This document shows positions 5,456-5,698 of a stretch of DNA of 5,698 nucleotides, piece by piece. Under the pieces are notes generated by a model. The model was not told the DNA's origin, did not search any database, and saw only the letters and a list, made by a program, of their open reading frames with translations. The stretch comes from Planctomycetales bacterium (lineage in GTDB: Bacteria > Planctomycetota > Planctomycetia > Pirellulales > Thermoguttaceae), in the NCBI GenBank assembly GCA_007127495.1, contig SKZG01000204.1, positions 1-5,698 on the forward strand, read 5' to 3'. Within the stretch, counting starts at the first letter, position 1. Every line of letters starts with the position of its first letter. Both the position numbers and the translations under genes were made by a program.

Positions 5456-5484
5456 ATTATATGCACGGAGCGCCAATCGGCCAA
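5456..5484 (-). promoter_or_regulatory. Sigma-70-type promoter reading toward iscA
   Basis: On the minus strand a perfect -10 TATAAT (5456-5461) stands 17 bases from a -35-like TTGGCC (5479-5484, 4 of 6 matches to TTGACA). A start near 5449 is expected. The transcript would cross element copy 2 and reach iscA after a leader of about 190 bases. This is the best-formed promoter seen on either strand of the window. Confidence 0.45.
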
Positions 5485-5501
5485 GGGGACCGCTTTGACA
5501 A

Positions 5502-5534
5502 ACGGGGTATCAATCCCCCCCGTCGGGGACCCCG
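5502..5534. repeat. Overlapping GC-rich palindromes
   Basis: ACGGGG (5502-5507) can pair with CCCCGT (5518-5523). CCCC/GGGG (5518-5521/5525-5528) and CGGGG-A-CCCCG (5524-5534) form competing stems. The cluster lies just upstream of the minus-strand promoter. An A/T-rich stretch (AGAAAAATAAGAA, 5541-5553) follows after CGGCGCGC. The function is unknown; a terminator for a plus-strand transcript is possible but not well formed. Confidence 0.3.
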
Positions 5535-5674
5535 GCGCGCAGAAAAATAAGAAGTCTAGGTTATTTTGGTAGTGTAGTAAAGTTATGACGCCCAAGTTCC
5601 CGATAGCGAATAAGCGAGCTTTGATAAAAAAGGCTCTTCCGTTTCTAGGTGCAGACAGCCTTGGTTTCAAGGAC
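5535..5674. other. Intergenic stretch without a recognisable gene
   Basis: No reading frame here has a start, ribosome binding site and protein-like composition. The one longer minus-strand frame (5326-5679) runs through element copy 2, and its product is low-complexity repeat translation. The composition is noticeably more A/T-rich than the coding part. A weak minus-strand promoter-like pair, TTGAAA and TAGAAA with 17 bases between, lies at about 5642-5670. Nothing firmer is seen. Confidence 0.5.
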
Positions 5675-5691
5675 GGCACACGGCGTGTGCC
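5675..5691. repeat. REP-like hairpin at the window end
   Basis: GGCACAC (5675-5681) and GTGTGCC (5685-5691) form a perfect 7-bp stem with a three-base loop GGC, followed by TACTACA up to the window edge. From memory, GGCACAC-NNN-GTGTGCC followed by TACTAC-like sequence occurs as a dispersed repeat in planctomycete genomes. The element may continue beyond the window. Confidence 0.5.
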
Positions 5692-5698
5692 TACTACA

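Noticed and set aside
5495..5500. Perfect TTGACA on the plus strand
   Set aside because: At 16-18 bases downstream there is only a C-run, with no -10 element, and no plus-strand gene follows in the window.
5326..5679. Minus-strand frame of 117 codons upstream of iscA
   Set aside because: It runs through the whole of element copy 2. The part reading LTLPSPTGGEG is translation of the palindromic repeat, a known source of false genes. No ribosome binding site or domain is seen.

Overview
The window is GC-rich. Its large proteins carry Arg/Pro/Gly/Glu low-complexity stretches and sequence patterns that I recall from uncharacterised Planctomycetota proteins (Pirellulales-like). Its right third is full of short palindromic repeats. 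A planctomycete chromosome segment is my best guess; this rests on recall of family style, not on a search.

Left two thirds (1-3945), plus strand. The window opens inside the 3' end of a gene (to 270). Two large genes follow, encoding a 572-aa protein (363-2081) and a 616-aa protein (2095-3945). Each has a short, mostly basic cytoplasmic N-terminus, one membrane helix near residues 17-41 and a long extracytoplasmic part. The second gene starts 13 bases after the first ends, so they are almost certainly co-transcribed. A perfect 9-bp hairpin abuts the Shine-Dalgarno sequence of the 572-aa gene. The layout of two consecutive single-pass proteins resembles the PilN/PilO inner-membrane pair of type IV pilus or type II secretion machines. 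Neither can be named from sequence alone.

Next comes a 221-aa soluble protein (3970-4635) made of two tandem copies of an undescribed domain of about 70 residues, ending in a short Cys-rich tail. It lies 24 bases after the 616-aa gene and may belong to the same operon.

Right third (4636-5698). The only convincing gene here is an IscA/HesB-type Fe-S cluster assembly protein on the minus strand (4923-5255), convergent with the 221-aa gene. Two copies (90 of 97 bases identical) of a MITE-like palindromic element bracket it, one downstream (4638-4734) and one in its upstream leader (5339-5437). A second, nested inverted-repeat element (4734-4880) abuts the first copy and fills most of the convergent gap. 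A good sigma-70-type promoter on the minus strand (5456-5484) would transcribe through the second element into iscA. The last 250 bases hold no supportable gene, only this promoter, GC-rich palindromes and a REP-like hairpin at the very end.

The most notable signals are the paired palindromic elements around iscA, the duplicated domain of the 221-aa protein, and the CxxC (instead of CxC) C-terminus of the IscA homologue.
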